Source: Paramecium tetraurelia (lineage: Eukaryota; Ciliophora; Oligohymenophorea; Peniculida; Parameciidae). From it: 64,000 nucleotides of DNA. Below, piece by piece: positions 63,953 through 64,000 of this stretch. The translations under genes and the position numbers were made by a program. The stretch is taken from positions 124,001 to 188,000 of the forward strand of contig NW_001799001.1 in assembly GCF_000165425.1 (NCBI RefSeq), given 5' to 3'. A model generated the notes under the pieces. The model saw only the letters and a list, made by a program, of their open reading frames with translations, made no database searches and was not told the DNA's origin. Within the stretch, counting starts at the first letter, position 1. Each line of letters begins with the position of its first letter.

Positions 63953-64000
63953 TGTTTATTTATTATTATTTATAACTAAAAGTACTTTAGGAGATAAATT

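Noticed and set aside
1-64000. Reading the window with the standard code, which yields only short frames.
   Set aside because: Conserved ribosomal proteins, the ABC transporter and the P5B ATPase read through many TAA and TAG codons at glutamine positions, so TGA is the only stop.
1-64000. tRNA genes, CRISPR arrays, insertion sequences and telomeric repeats.
   Set aside because: No cloverleaf with a T-loop, no regular spaced repeats, no transposase and no C4A2-type arrays were seen. A covariance-model scan would be needed to exclude small RNAs fully.

Overview
The window is macronuclear-type DNA from a ciliate, most likely Paramecium. Three things point there. Long reading frames stay open only if TAA and TAG are read as glutamine and TGA is the sole stop. 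Genes carry tiny introns (about 21-34 nt, mostly GTA...TAG). Two genes encode trichocyst matrix proteins. The DNA is very AT-rich and genes are densely packed on both strands, often tens of bases apart. All gene models were read by eye with this code, and spans include introns. Where I give a length, the exons add up to a whole number of codons.

Left part (1-22.3 kb): a pseudokinase-MORN protein, a WDR7/rabconnectin-3-like WD40 protein, a SAXO-like axonemal protein, ribosomal protein uS8, a large type I membrane protein, a CCDC13-like coiled-coil protein, a P5B-type ATPase, a small unknown protein, ribosomal protein uS15, a trichocyst matrix protein with a damaged frame, and an alveolin-like VPV-repeat protein.

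Middle (22.3-41.2 kb): a secreted Cys-rich protein, a degenerate gene and an AT-rich gene-poor stretch, three unrecognised proteins, a second giant type I membrane protein, a mitochondrial oxoglutarate/malate-type carrier, an intact trichocyst matrix protein, and an ULK/Atg1-like kinase.

Right part (41.2-64 kb): a divergent myosin, an ABCC-type full transporter, a DNAAF5/HEATR2-like dynein assembly factor, a mitochondrial calcium uniporter (MCU) with a changed pore motif, a third type I membrane protein, a USP-type deubiquitinase, ribosomal protein uL2, a SAPS-domain PP6 regulatory subunit, a TPR protein, a MORN-Ulp1 protease fusion, a PH-like protein and an unknown protein running to the right edge.

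The genes form no operons or pathway cluster. Cilium and cortex functions recur (SAXO, CCDC13, DNAAF5, alveolin-like, trichocyst matrix), as do membrane transport and housekeeping. The observations most worth checking are the MCU whose WDxxEP filter reads WGVSEP, the MORN-Ulp1 fusion, the HRN pseudokinase, the divergent myosin, and splice sites that depart often from GTA...TAG.
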